Source: Lepas anatifera
Taxonomy: Eukaryota; Arthropoda; Thecostraca; Lepadidae
Assembly (NCBI GenBank): GCA_034440635.1
Contig: JAOTON010000980.1
Location: 310,001-374,000 of the forward strand
Direction: 5' to 3'
Length of the DNA: 64,000 nucleotides
The notes below the pieces were generated by a model that ran no database searches, had not been told where the DNA came from, and saw only the letters and a list, made by a program, of their open reading frames with translations. This document shows positions 34,798 through 48,047 of this stretch, in pieces. Within the stretch, counting starts at the first letter, position 1; every line of letters starts with the position of its first letter. The position numbers and the translations under genes are program-made.

Positions 34798-37100
34798 CCG
34801 CTACGTAGTCGTATTAATTTACCGGTCGCGTACGCTACTCGCGGACATCGCACCTCTGCTCAATACCGACATGACAAAACTACACGAAAAATAATTGGAA
34901 TGGGATATGTGCTGCACTGCTTCTCCATCCTGTTTTGGGTACAAACAAATACCACAGTCACCAGCTGCAGCCGTTTGTGCTTACCTTATATCAATGTACC
35001 TAACTAGTATTATTTTTGGCATATTCCTAGTATATTATACTAAAACTGGTACTAAACTATGATTCTGATCACTTTGGGTACAAAACTTTGAAGTACCCGT
35101 TATTCAACTGCCCTGGTACCGGCAACTCCACTCTAATAAGCTGGCGGCGACTTTTGGATTAACGTTATATCAGTGATCTGGAATGCCTGTTGCCAAGGGT
35201 TTCTCTTCGTGTACCAAAGGATCAGCACTGATAAATGGAATGAACATGGTTGCAAAACAGGAGTTTCGTGGGGCTATTTATGGATCTGCTTGGGACCACC
35301 AGATGCAATCGATGTTTCTACAAGCTTTGTAACCTCAAAGATTAGATCATTTGGTCAATGAATTTTTCCGTTCATCTTACAAAAAAGATATTCTCCAGCA
35401 CACTTAACCTAGGCAAGGAATTTTGTGTTTACTCCCAGCAAACAAATTGGTCCGGTGCCGGATCAAATCACGCCGGTTGCGGGCTGGCTATGTCCGTAAC
35501 ATTGGTACGGTAAAATTCCGGGCGCGGGCCAATTTTGTCCGGGGATGAAACAACTAGCCGGACCACGCCCAGACCAGCCCCAGATCTTAGCCCGCCAGGA
35601 TTGCTGGCTAACCTTCCCTCTACCGTAATTCCTCAGTTCCGCCGGTCAACAGTTCCAACTAGGAAGATGAAATATCGCAAGATTTCATTGTTAAAACGTT
35701 CACCTGCCGGCCAATTTTGCACTTTCCAGTAGCCATTGGTTGCATCAGGCGGCCAAATGTCCGATTACAGTGCTGGCCCAGCGTCGTCCGGGAAGCCGGC
35801 TCCCAGCCCTCCCACCCGCGGCACGGATTTCAAGCCAGGCGCAGGGCAGCGCCCAGCCCACCCGCAGTCTACTCCTATCCAACCCAAATCGTTTGCAGGG
35901 CACGATATATATGTATGCCACCAGAGAGCGTGAACTTCTTGCCAAATACATTATTCCACTTGCCGGTAAAATATGCAGAACAATGCTTTTATATATAAAG
36001 ACAATATGAAGACAGTGCTGAAAAGCTTTGATTAAGGATAAGTTCTTTTTAGTATATCAAATATACTATCAATATAAGTTGCAGGCCATTGTGCTGATGT
36101 CTGCAGTTGTTTCATTCCCATTTTGCATCGCTATATTTTCCAACCATGTAATCACATTTAACCTCTACAATGATATAGTCATTATAATCTAGAGCCAAAA
36201 AATGTAAGACTCAGTTTATAACTGATCTAACTCATCTGAACTGTTACAGAAGCAATAATTAAAAATGATGATTTTTCTCCCTCCCAAGGGATTTAAATTT
36301 AGTCAGATTTCAAAATAAGATCTAAACACATGGAAGCCATAGTCCTAAGTGGTGATTTTTGGTATCTCTAATGGTCTCAGCACGCCTCTGCATAGTTTCT
36401 TCTCTTCTTCATGCAGTCATCCTGAGCCTCAGCACCATCCCCGCCCTGCCCGGGAGGGAGGGCGCCACCCTCGGCAGGAGCTGCTGTCGGTGCCCAGCCT
36501 CGTCACTTCCTGATCCAGACGAGTACTGACTCGGTTATGTTGCAGGGTTACGGCGGGCAGAGGCTCTAAGCTCGGGCAACGCTTTGTAATCATATTGGCT
36601 TCAACCAAACACGTTTGGGCCAGAACTGCTCATGCGGAATAAATATGCTAATAAACCAGTAAAATACTAAATACTTTTTCCTGGGACACCTTGTAAAGGT
36701 GACCACTCAGCAAGAACAATGTGGTGCAGCCGTGGAACCTTAAGTACTCTTACATGCACAATAAACATCTAACAGCAAAAATATTGGATTCTGCAGCCAA
36801 GACGCGTTTTTTTAAACAATACGTAGTCATATCAATTACAACTCCCGATACAAAAGCATGGAGCAGCAGAGAATATTTGGATCATTCTCAAAATCAATGT
36901 GAAAGATGTCAATTTTCGCCACTGCTGCCGTAACAGTTCGCCTTATTTGACTAACAATTTTCGCTGTTGAGCTGAACAGACAGAGCTCAACAGACAAAAT
37001 TCTTAAAAGAAGCAGGACAATGCCAATTGATACCATATTCTGGAAATAATTGATTCTTAGAAAACAAACGAAGTGTCCATGCGAAGCGGTTGAGTTTGAT
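34798..37100. other. Intergenic stretch with satellite fragment and GC-rich blocks
   Basis: A satellite fragment (CTGGTACCGGCAACTCCACT) lies at 35111-35137. GC-rich blocks at about 35440-35900 and 36420-36560 carry short open frames without a recognisable product. The rest is AT-rich. Confidence 0.4.
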
Positions 37101-37559
37101 GTATCGATTGAGCTCTCAGAATCATCTTATTGAGCTGTTTTCACTCCTTTTCTTTAGATTTTCTTTCCTTTTATGTATTGTTTTTCCCATTCTATCACCT
37201 TATTCCGGTGGCGCTATAGCGTCACCGGTGCTTCCCTTATCCAAGCATCCTTATCTCACCCAGATCCAAGAACCAGTGCGCCTGTGCAACTGCACTAACT
37301 CGCCCTAGGTGTGCTTACCCCAATCTTCATTCTCAATCATCCGTTTTCTAAATTGTCTCCTCCCGCAGTATTTTTAAAATCATCATAGCGTTGACCGGGG
37401 AGAGTCAGTGCCACAAGAGTAGAGTCGGTCATAGATAACAGTAGTAGTTATAATGTTATCTATGGTTCGATAAATACAAACAAACGGCCCAATCCTGCAG
37501 AATGTCCCAAATTTAATGGTCCCACGGAAAGCTCTAAAAAATGGCGGTGAGTATGCTCA
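37101..37559. other. Intergenic stretch, nothing recognised
   Basis: An ATGGCGGTGAGT motif at about 37541 resembles a start followed by a splice donor, but nothing else supports an exon. Confidence 0.35.
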
Positions 37560-37880
37560 TCAATGGCCAAAGAGCAGAGACAGGTGTCATTTAACCGCCG
37601 TAAGCCAGTGCGCGGCCTGTTGAGCAGGCCCTCTCCGTGGCCGGTGGCGGCAGCGTCTCGCCGCCTGGCTGCCCAGGCTCAGTCCAAAGTGAAATTGGAA
37701 TTCCTGGCTGGGTGCCGGCGTGGACGCAGGCGTGCCCCACCTTATCTGCCGCCCGGGGCAGCTGGTCGCAGCCGCTCAGCCGTTGAAAGTGAGAGTGACC
37801 CACGGGCGCAGTCAGACCGGTGGAAACGGACGCCACGGAGGGTGCCTACAGGCAAAACAAGAATGAATGCAATTCGATAG
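37560..37880 (+). other. GC-rich block with open frame, unknown
   Basis: A 105-codon plus-strand frame from ATG 37563 encodes a very basic Arg-rich sequence. Opposite-strand frames are open too, as expected from GC richness. It may be a CpG island or a transposon remnant. I recognise no protein. Confidence 0.2.
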
Positions 37881-39672
37881 CTGAATGCTACAGAAATTCT
37901 GCAACTCCAGTGTAGCAAACGCCATAAATACTCGGTGGTTCCAATGATGCCTCCGATTCAATGGATTACCACCGATTCTATCACCGGCTCTGTAGCTTTC
38001 CCTTTCGACTACTGATTAGTGCTTATCATTGGATGGCTTATTTACGTGCCTGTCTTGCACACAAGAGAACACGGCAGGGATTGGGCGTACACGGGTAATT
38101 TGCAAACTTGCCAGGCTGCCAAATACAATCGGTTGGCACCATCAATAAACCACTCCCATCACAACAATGTACCTACATTGAAACAGCACGTTCACAATCT
38201 TATTCACACAATCTTTAGTTCAAACAGAAACGCTTTTGAAAATTGTTGGACGCGATGTATCTACCAATAGGTTTTTATTAATAATTCATGTGAAGTTAAG
38301 TATTTGAGGAGAACATCGTAGGTAGGGTCTTAAAATAATAAATTGCTGCATGCAATTCTGCTAGAACAGTAATCCTGCAGCACTGAGGTTGGTAAAATAG
38401 CAATTTCTGGAAACAAAATGTCGTGGATGCCACACACATGTTATTATAAGGCCATGACTTCAGCATCAGGGGGTACATTTTGGCATCTAATAAGGCCTCA
38501 GCGGAAGCTTGTTCATTGCATCAGCTCTGCAGCATCGTTGCATTTGACATTTTTTCTGGGAAAATTCTATTGGCTAGCAACGGTGCACGTGAGAAGCTCA
38601 CTCCACTCTCTCTGTACAGGTTAGTCAGTTATGTGGGTTTCTCGGCGCACCAATGGCTCTGTATAGGTTAGTTCCTTAGGAGGGTATCCGGGCGCAACAA
38701 TGTGTCTGTATTGGTGGAAGTTTATTCGAAGGCACTTTCTTACCCGAAGCTTTCATAATGTGTTGATACACTAGCATTACTTTTCCCGATTTGATCAACT
38801 TTATTAATTATTAGGGATGTTTACAAAGGCGTCGGTTTGAATGAAAGGGATATACTTTCGTTGATAAACGTTCAAATGGCTGTAAAGAGCCATGGAAGTC
38901 TGAATTGAAGTGTGCCAGCTCAGAACCGTGCTCCAATTTGAAGACGTATATCATACACCGTTCCACAAGACATATATCATATACCGCTCCGCTGGAGAGA
39001 CCTAACATTTTTTCTGCGTAAACTGAGAAAAGTTGTTCTCGAGCTGTGGGCTATTTTCGGATGTTCCCCCGTTGACCTGGCGAGCCGAGCGGTTGACGTG
39101 CATACCCAGTCTCAGATTGACAAATCCACTCTTGTCATGGATGGCCCGGTCCGGCTGCAGGGCCCGCCGATTTGCATTCTGCTGCGGAGGGTACTGCTGC
39201 ACCGAGATGCACGTGCCTTGCCGGCCGATTGTGCAACGGCTCTGCTCCCAGCTTTTTCTCTGTATCCTGGGAGACCGCTCTGATCGGCCGATTATCCAAC
39301 GTTTCTGGCGCACTGCAGGCTAATATTCCACGTTTTGCAGTCGCATCATGCTTGAAGCATGCCACAGGAGTGACAAGATATGAGAAAGAAGAGAGAGAGA
39401 GGGACGTAGGTTAGCAGGAGGGAGTAACAAGCAAACACAGTAGGATGAGAAGTAAGGGATTGGGAGAAAGGAACATAAGACAGGGTGCCTCTGAGCAGGA
39501 TATAGTATTCCCCCACATTAAAAAATATTTATTACCTATCAGTTAGCGTTAGTTTTATTTGAGTCACATCTCCCAGAACGTTACTTAAGTCACTCGAGTG
39601 ATGCAACTTTAAACTTCGTTAGCTGAAGTCTTTCCAGATTGCCTACTTTTTTAACTGATATGACTTTGAGGA
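37881..39672. other. Intergenic stretch with small duplications
   Basis: A two-copy repeat TGTACAGGTTAGT.../TGTATAGGTTAGT... occurs at about 38614-38720. A 28-bp pair GACGTATATCATACACCG/GACATATATCATATACCG lies at about 38942-38990. A CpG-rich segment lies at 39050-39290 with no recognisable product. Confidence 0.4.
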
Positions 39673-39833
39673 CAGTGGTGGATCCAAGACTTCTCTGAAG
39701 GGGTGTTAGTGGTATAAGTGGCTCCAGCCTCCCCCGCCATTGATTTGGAACAGCCTCCGGATACGCAATTACTACAGGCTTTCAGAGGGGGTGAGGGGGG
39801 CCTAAGCCTCTCTAGCCCCCCAACCCGCCACTG
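39673..39833 (+). mobile_element. hAT-like MITE (CAGTGG...GGATCC)
   Basis: It begins CAGTGGTGGATCCAAG and ends CCCGCCACTG, which are inverted relatives of a CAGTGGCGGATCC terminus. Flanks TTTGAGGA and CCTGAGGT share TGAGG in register, consistent with a decayed 8-bp target duplication as hAT elements make. It is about 160 bp and non-coding. Confidence 0.65.
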
Positions 39834-40762
39834 CCTGAGGTGAATTCTTGAGAATTGTGAACAAGAGCTAGACAAGTAATAATAAACCTCCACAGTTTTT
39901 GGTCGCCCTCTCGGAAAGTCTAGAGGCATTAGATTCTCAACATCCCATAACGATTGTGTTCGGATAATCCCATTGGTTGCGTTCGAATTAAATAGTGTTC
40001 TGTTCCGCAATCCGTTATTTATGGTCTAAACATACGTTATACTGCAGCGTCCACACCACGATTTATGGGGATACAAAAAGAATTATGTCCAGTTGGCCTT
40101 CAGAGGCGATCTCTGCGCTGCTCCTCTATTACGACCATAACCTCACATGACCCTTCGAGTTTCTTACAAGGATGGAATGTCGCCATATATAACATGGAAG
40201 TAGTGTTTTGGACTGATATATTAGAGGGCTTAAACAAACTTATCAGCGGGAAGATCGTATCAATGCCGACAGGTCACGATGAAACAACATAGTTAAAATG
40301 ATGCAGATAAAATATTACCTATCACTACTGCATGCCACGTATGTATGCAGGACATTAGTACGCATATATGAAACGTGACTAGGGTTTGTACAATGCTATG
40401 CATACAGTCTGCTCAAGCACTGTAAGCGCTTGAGCAGGGTTCTCAACTCCATCGTCAAGCTAGAATAGAACGTTCAGTTGCACAGAATAGAAGCACTGTT
40501 TCGTTTTACTTGAGAATGTTCCTGTTCTCGTTGAAATGATTTTGCTCATCCAGTAAGCTTCGGCGAGGCAGCACCTTTCAGTTTTGCCACATATTGGCAT
40601 GTGCATTAAGCATCTCTTTGCAGTCATTGACAAAACAAATTTGGATGTTACTTTGTCATTTCTGTGTGCTACTGTTCTTTTTTTTAGAAAATGAGAAGCT
40701 TCGACCATGAAATGCCTATGTTACTGTTTATTATCATGCTTACCTTTTTCTTTGCGTTGCAG
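39834..40762. other. Upstream of zinc-finger exon, probably intronic
   Basis: No ORF or repeat is supported. It ends in a pyrimidine-rich tract (TACCTTTTTCTTTGCGTTGCAG) that is the acceptor of the next exon. Confidence 0.5.
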
Positions 40763-42719
40763 CCCGCAGAGCAGTCAGCATCTCTCCAGTTCTTCCCTGG
40801 CTCAAGGTGTACTGCCGGACAGCTCTCCAGCTAAGCCTCCAGCGGACCCGTCTGACTTCTTCGGCGAGTTCTACACCAGTGAAGCAATCAACAGCGTTGG
40901 TGTAAGCAGCAGCCAAACAACAGTAGAAGATGGCCAGCTCGCTGGTACGGAGATCGTGGATATCGCCAACGGCAACATCGGCCAACTTCTGGCCTCTTTC
41001 GTCAATAGAGGAGGTCAACAGGCTAGTGATCCCTGGACCAGCGTCGATACCTCCAGCGCAGAGTTCAAACAATGGCTCTTCAATGAGAACCCGAAGGAGA
41101 GGTCGTGCGACCCACTATGGGGAAGTGACATGGAGAACATGAGTACGGCTGAGATGGATGTCAGCGTTCATTTGGCCTCTGACTGTAACGCCATGCTCAC
41201 TTTTGAGGACAATCTGGTAAAGCAGCCAGCCCCCCTTCGCGCTGATATCGCAATGCCTCCACAACTGGTGGCGAACGCAGACATCGAAGCCGCTTGTGGA
41301 AGCATACAGACTTCGAAACGTGGTGGCATGCTCGGCTTCTCAACGTGCGATAGAAATGGCTCCGTAGCGGTGACAGCTAACTTGGTGGAATCTCCGACGT
41401 CCCCACCCAATGAAGTGGCATCACCATTGGAGAGATCCCCAATGCCCAGCAGTATGGTGCACTCTCCAAACTCTCCCAACAATATCACCAGCTCGATGCT
41501 AACATCGCACGCCATGGCCCCTTCGCCGCTGTCTACTGGGCACGTGGACAATTCACCAATCCCTTCCAGCCCGCCAACGCCGGCAGAACCCACGTTCCAC
41601 CAACCGACTCTCTGCAGTGCCAACAGATCACCAATGGTCTACAGCGCCAACCAATCAGAGCCGCCCAATCTCATACCCATTGTGCGCGTCCCATCGGTAA
41701 GCCAGATCATCTCTTCATCCTCCTCGCAAACTCCATCAACAAATGACACCATAAATTCTTCAGACGACATGATAACGCTTCATCCTCTTCCTGCATGTGA
41801 TGGTTTGCAAGAAGTAATAGATGAGTCTAGGCAAAGCAACAAATTTGATCTGCATCAATTCATTTCGGAGTACCTGTTCGTGCAGGATGAGGTGCCCACT
41901 GAACAGACGGTGCTGGACGATGTCGAGGCCATGCTATCACCCATGATTTCTGCACCTTTAGGTGCATCGCCCGCATCTTCTAAAGAGGAACCAGCACTGT
42001 CGCAAGTCGCCACCCACGTCTCGAAGCCAGCACACATCCCATCTTCTTTGCCCAGACCAGGAGCGGGCTCAATCCTAGAGGGAGTGCTTCGAGGAACGCT
42101 GACTGCGGCAAGTGCCCGAAGAGCTGCTGCGTTGACGCCGGCTAAGTGCAAAACGCCGGCTAGCAGCACTAGCTTTAAGCACGGCTTGTCTGCTTGTCCT
42201 TCCGACAGGTTCCAGTCACTCGGCGGAAGTTCTACGGGCACATCTCCATCTGCCTCGCCACCTTACACCTCGGAAGTGCCACGCGTTCCGGGCCTGAAAC
42301 GCCCAGTGGCACACATACTGCCCGCGTTACCAGGGGGATCTGGCCCGTCGCGCGGCAATTTGATTGCGCTCAAAACTGGCATCGCTGTTAGCGCAATACC
42401 AACCAGTTCACATTCGATAGCCGAATCTTCAACATCGAAGAAAAAGTCCTCACCCCAGCGTAAGAAAAAGTCTACAAAACGCAGTTCTGTCGATGGTGAC
42501 ATGCCTCCCACCCGTGGCCGTCTGCTTCACTTCTGTCCACTTTGTCAGAAGGGCTTCAAGGACAAGTACTCGGTGAACGTTCACATACGTACCCATACCG
42601 GCGAAAAACCATTCCATTGTAGCCTTTGTACGAAATGTTTTCGCCAGAAGGCCCATCTCGCCAAACACATACACATTCATAATACGCCCAAGCCACCACC
42701 GGGGACGAACAAGCGGTAA
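40763..42719 (+). CDS. C2H2 zinc-finger protein, terminal exon
   Basis: A single long open frame (670 codons if read from ATG 40707) ends in TAA at 42719. The exon most likely starts at 40763 after the acceptor TTTTTCTTTGCGTTGCAG, splitting a codon in phase 2. The ATG at 40707 would then lie in the intron. In 40707-based numbering, residues 1-600 are mostly disordered and rich in Ser, Pro and Thr, with an acidic patch near 392-409 (DEVPTEQTVLDDVEAM). Lys-rich SKKKSSPQRKKKSTKRSS at about 575-595 is a likely nuclear localisation signal. Two adjacent C2H2 fingers follow: C610/C613/H626/H630 and C638/C641/H654/H658, joined by the canonical HTGEKPF linker. It is presumably a nuclear DNA-binding transcription regulator. 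With only two fingers its site is probably short, or it needs partners. I cannot name an orthologue. Confidence 0.85.
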
Positions 42720-45434
42720 CTACCAGATCGGAGAGTACTTCGGCCTCAGATCTATGTAACTTTAACTGTTACCTTTTGCCAACATATGTGACTGAAACGA
42801 TGTTACCACATTTTTAAGTTACCCAGAGCTTAGTTTAGACAGTTATGTATGGTCCAGTCCTCAGGAAAGCGATTTACCGAGCCATTTCTTAGTTTCCCAA
42901 AGCTAAAAGTCTCTTAGCTCTTTTGTACCATAGTGAGATATGACAGGGTGCTATCCGGTTCTTGCGACTGCGTTTGGGTTGTTCTGTTACTGTTTGTGAA
43001 TGCATGAGCGTTAGAGATGTAGTTTCCAGTCATAATATATGTTGACGAGCAGGGAGCACTATATGATTACGGGACTTTAACGTAGGGATATCTCTGAGAA
43101 TTAATAGTGTTTATGTCGAATACGGGTGTTCGTTGTGCCAAACCCCTGCCAAGCAAAGACATCCCCTCTGTAGTATGCAAGGGGAGGTATGGTCTTGCAC
43201 ATTTTTCCTCTCTATTGGGGTCTGGTTTACGTAATAATATCTTTCTTTTGTATGAAGTAACCCTTTCCCGCTTGGCAACAGGAATTAAAAATGGAAGCGA
43301 GCACCTGGAACCAGTGAAATGTCGTTTTCCGTTATTGCGGGGCAGCTAGAGAGTGAGGACTCCTATGCTCCACTTTAGTCGGGAAATGGTCAATGTAATG
43401 CTTTCTTTGAGTACAAATTGGGAAAAAGCTGTGCGTCTTAGATTCACGAGAAAGCTTTTCTCGTTCGAGGCAGCTTTTGCTCCTGTGTGATCACACAGGA
43501 TTGGTCACGGATGCAGCCCGAGTAGGGCTTGCTGATGACTCATCTGCCATGTTCGAGGGCATCCTATCAGCAGTTACGATTAAACAGAGCTCCTTGTCAT
43601 CAAAAGTATACAATCATTCAATCATTTATGCATTCTGAATCAGAACCTTCGAAAGTTTACGCCAAAGCAAGCTTAACTACCATCTTTTTGGTTTCGCAAA
43701 CCACTTCTAGAGTGAAAAGCAAAATTACAGCATTTGTGGTCGATCGATCGTAAGGAACCAATACGAACGGCAGAGGAGATGCGATGTTTCGGTGCTCTTT
43801 CTGGTGATGGTGTATATTTATGTTACTGTATATAGGTATTTAAGCATGAAACATGTGACTTTGCGCATTCCTCCAGAAGTGAAGTGTGTGTAGTATGAGC
43901 CCGAAGAGAGCTTGTCAGTTTGAACATGTGCAATGAGACCAAGGATGGAGCGGTGGATAAACCAATTTCCTCCCTCGCACAATGTTGATACAATATTCAG
44001 GAATATGCATGTTACGCTCGTGAAGAACCCACAAAATATCTAAAGCTAGCTCGATTTTCTTGGTATGCATTCGGCTTTTGCGATTTCTTAGGAGTGTTCC
44101 CATAAAACGTTTTCTGAGCCATTTACTTTTGCTGCATCTTTTTTAGACTTTATTATGAAGCTGAAACAGGTAACACTTTGATATCGTAAAATGTAACGAA
44201 ATAATAGAGAACCAGTTCATAATATACTTATTTGCTTTTCTTTACTTCGTGAAATTTTAACCGTCCTACAAATCCATATTTGCATGCAAAATTATTTCAA
44301 ACATCCATCTTAAACAAGCAACACTTCTGATCATGTGCCTGAAATCCACACCGGAGGATACCGAATGATGTTAGTCCTTTATTTCACGTTATCTGGCAGC
44401 CGAGATAATGCTCATGATGTTAGGTCGATTTTGAATTTTGAAGGTTTCCAAACGATGATAATGCTATAAGCATTGATGAAATTTTTGGATGAAAATGCCT
44501 AAACGCTACTATAGTTCGATGGGTTTCCGTGCACCCCACTATGTTCGTTCTTTAAAACCAAACGAATAAAACCATATGCATAGCATACTAACTTCTAAAA
44601 AAACAGGAAGACTGAATTGGCACATGTTGATGATGCAACATGTAAAAATCAATACGAATAGAACAGAGGAAATTTCAGAAATAAGAAATACCACTCAAAT
44701 ACTAAACAAAACAGTGAGCTGGAATCCCCGCCCCGTCCCATGCGACAGTTTTACCAGAAAGTAATTTTGTTTGTCCGACACGAAAGAATAGAAAATATAC
44801 ATTCTAACTGTATAGCACCATCATGATTTTTCCACACCCATACACGGGAGTAACGAATGCTTCAATAGCTGTCACGGCAGTATGTTTTCTTTAGGTGCAG
44901 CACAATAGCCATTTGAATATCGGGTTTTGCAGGTGTTCAAGCGACACGATGATATTCCGGTGGCAATGTCCTATCAGAAATGTAAAAAGCATGCAGGCGA
45001 TCGCTCAATAAGGCAGCGATGCTACGCAACGGAAATTGCTGACGCATCAAGCCTCCAAAGGGTGTATCTCTGACCAGCCACGGAGAGTGAGGAAGAAGTC
45101 GCATATTAACACCCATTGTTGCAGCTGTGTACGTACTGTCATGAGGTTGTCTGCAGCGAATGTGATCAGAAGTTACCATAAGTGCAGGATTGCTCAAAGG
45201 CTATGGGCGTATCCTGTTGAATGTGTTCAATGAAACATGGCGCTGGAGCTTTGTGTGAATAAAGCAATACACATATATAGCATATATGTACGGAGCGCAA
45301 ACATGTGTTTATGGTTCGCAAGCAGACACACTAAGACGCTGGTTTCTCACTGTGAAAGTTGTAGTGAAAAATATTTTGTTATTTTGTAAATATTTCAAGA
45401 ACCCAATTTTTCAGTCTATGTCCTATTTTCGGTT
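42720..45434 (+). other. 3' UTR of the zinc-finger gene and intergenic DNA
   Basis: No ORF with a recognisable product. AATAAA at 44565-44570 and 45258-45263 are possible polyadenylation signals for the upstream gene, but both are 1.8 kb or more from its stop. Confidence 0.4.
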
Positions 45435-46308
45435 TTAAAACGCACAGTGGAGGGGGCCCTAAAGTGCCCCCCACCTATTTTTCAGCGGTGGCTGGAGAAC
45501 CGTTCGTCACCGGAAAGTGCTACTTACCTGCATTTGGGAGAATTCATGAAGGCTTTGATTAGTGAAACATTTTGAAAATCGATTAATAGTTTTTCACTTT
45601 TTTTATATTTTGGCTTTCAAATTCGGACCTCTATTTTGAGACCGTCGCAATCGAGCGATCGCTCCAGTTCGCCCGCACTATAGACGGAGTGGTGACATCA
45701 TAACGTCATATAATCAGGTTATACATGAAGATCAACCCACATGAAGGTCAAGGTCAAATGTCACAGACCAAGGTCATTGACCCAAGCATTCCAGTCAGAT
45801 GAAATTATTCAACATGAAGTATGTAATGCTATGAATGCATAGTTGAATCCCCTCAAGGTCAAGGTCAAAAGTCAGGGTCAGAGGTCTTTTTCAAAGTCAA
45901 ACCCTCAATTTCCGCCCAAAAGGCTGCTATAGTTTATATTGTTACATCATAGGTCATTGACCTTGAATGACCTTGACCTCAAAATTTCAGAGAAAATTGT
46001 GTGGTACCTTCCCTCTATGACCTTGGGCCACTTTTGGCGTATTCCCGGCTTTTTTGCATAACTACGACATTTCCCAGCAGCTCTCCAGCATGGCCCAAAT
46101 TTGACCTTCAGGACCTCATTTGACCTTGAATATATTAACACAGGTCAAATAAACTTGGTCATAATGTAGTTCACTACCACCCCACGCAACCCCCAACGGG
46201 CATTTTTCTACCCCTCTTGGTTTCCGAGATCTCACGGGTGGGGGCACCTTAGGACCCCTCTTTACTGCGCGTTGACACCAGACCCCTCCTCTCCACTGTG
46301 CGTGTTAA
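45435..46308 (+). mobile_element. TTAA-flanked element, family 2
   Basis: It starts TTAAAACGCACAGTGGAGGG and ends CTCCACTGTGCGTGTTAA. The interior carries tandem AAGGTCAAGGTCA-type half-sites (about 45745-45785 and 45856-45885) and the opposite orientation TGACCTTGAATGACCTTGAC near 45957. The last TTAA (46305-46308) is also the first TTAA of the next element. Confidence 0.85.
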
Positions 46309-47343
46309 CCCGCGCCCCGGTGAGCCTTCGACCCACCTTCGCCCTGAAGGGGAGTGTTTGAACACCCCCTCGAACTCGGCTCCTATGCGGGATAGTGAAA
46401 AACGCGAATGGTGTTGGATAGCTTATACAAATTCATGAAGAAACTACATCGGTCACTTTTTGGCTCAGGTCAATATTAGTGTTTTTGGGCTATAGCGCTG
46501 ACAGAGTTGAGCTGTAACCATTTTAAGGCACCATTTTCTTCCTCTCGTCACGGCGAATCGAATGATGTGTAATATGACTATGCTATGTCAAAACAAAAAT
46601 GACCTGACCTCAGGTCAGCTCAAGGTCACTTTTCAATCTAGCATAGTCAATATGCATATCAATCGACTCCAAATAGCAATCATCCAAACGTAATGGTATC
46701 AAAATAAAAGCTGTATCATTATTTCCTGCAAAGTTATTGACCCAAGTCTATAAACTACTTAAGTAGCCTCAGATGACCTCTCAGAGGTCACAGGTCAAAA
46801 ATTGCAACATGAATCTTGAAAGAGGCCCAGGATACTACGGTTTGGCTAATACAAAGGTATTATCAGCTGTATCTACACAATTACAGCCCAATTCCTGCCT
46901 TCCCATGCATTTCCATCGGAGAGGTCATGACCCGTACCTGACCTTATGTCATCGATATGAAAAACACCGGAATATAATTTGTAGCACTCGATGGGGCCAT
47001 TATGTGGTATAAGTTTCAGTCCGATAAATTTGCCCATTTCTTACTTATGCTACCTTTAAACATTTTTGGAGGTGATGTCACTTGACCCGCACTGGTGATA
47101 TGACCTGAGATGACCCAACTTTAAAATGTTGTGGAAAGTTGCGAAATTAACCAAGGGTAATGTGTGCCATCCCTCCTACCATAGATGCTGAAGAAGACAA
47201 TTTTTGTCGAAACGCGTTCATCTGCCTGCTGTGTTGGTTTAAATGTGTGCCAAGTACGGTGGCGCTTCGCGCCGCCGTTTGTTCGTACCTCCGGAAAAAC
47301 CCGAGGGGGCTCTTTAAAAACCCCCGACCGGGACGAGGGTTAA
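46305..47343 (+). mobile_element. TTAA-flanked element, subfamily D
   Basis: It starts TTAACCCGCGCCCCGGTGAG and ends GACCGGGACGAGGGTTAA. It contains a GACCTGACCTCAGGTCAGCT half-site group at about 46601, another near 46770-46795, and the GC hairpin at 47256-47278. It is 1039 bp. The interior is nearly the same as in the nested copies at the right edge of the window. Confidence 0.85.
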
Positions 47344-47840
47344 CAAAATCTACAAATATTTCCGACAGGTGCGGGCTACTCCACTCAACTCAAAAAGCTA
47401 CAGCAGACATTGATATACCTTTTATGGTGTCAAGAAAGACAACTAGATTTTGAAATATGTGAAACACGATTCTACATCTATGTAAAGCTTATATTCATGT
47501 AAAATCAAATGATAAAACAGTAGGTTCCAAGATAATAGAAACATAAGGAGAACAGATGATGCCCTGTTTCAAGTATTTTCTATTGTTCCAGCCACGGCAC
47601 AAGATTTTGGGGTAATTTTGCATGGTAGGTCACAACAAGCCATCGCATTGCATGTGCGTTTAATGGACGTGCCTGCACAAGTGAAATGAACCAGAATGAA
47701 TTGGACGTAAACCGTGGTGCAAAGTGAAAGGGATGTCGTGTAAACCATTCCTGACCAAAACTCTTCTGGAAAAAAGGCATTTGCATACTGTATAATCATT
47801 TAAAACTCAAAATCCCACTGGATCTGGGCTACCATCACAT
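47344..47840. other. Intergenic stretch, nothing recognised
   Basis: AT-rich sequence without supported features. Confidence 0.4.
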
Positions 47841-48047
47841 ATCGCCAACAACCTGGGAATACGCATTCATGATATGCATGACCATGCTACACGCCAGGCA
47901 AATAACCTTACCTTGCCACGCATAAGAACTGAGGCGGGAAGGCGAAGGCTGTGTTACCGGGGCGCCAAATGTTTTAACAAACTTGTAACCAGTGACGTCA
48001 TACCATCGAGACGTTCTCTGAGGACTGCAGTCCTAAATGCAACATGA
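47805..48047 (+). pseudogene. LINE C-terminal fragment (CR1/Jockey-like)
   Basis: The plus frame reads SGLPSHIANNLGIRIHDMHD, then TLPRIRTEAGRRRLCYRGAK and CFNKL, ending at TGA 48045-48047. LPRIRTEAGRRR-Y-GAK-FN is the conserved terminal motif of CR1/Jockey-like LINE polyproteins, equivalent to the fragment at 22107-22470. It is 5'-truncated and lies 40 bp upstream of a TTAA element. Confidence 0.7.

Noticed and set aside
40707..40762. Signal peptide at the start of the zinc-finger ORF (hydrophobic LCYCLLSCLPFSL)
   Set aside because: This stretch is the polypyrimidine tract and acceptor of an intron. A secretion signal makes no sense for a nuclear C2H2 protein.
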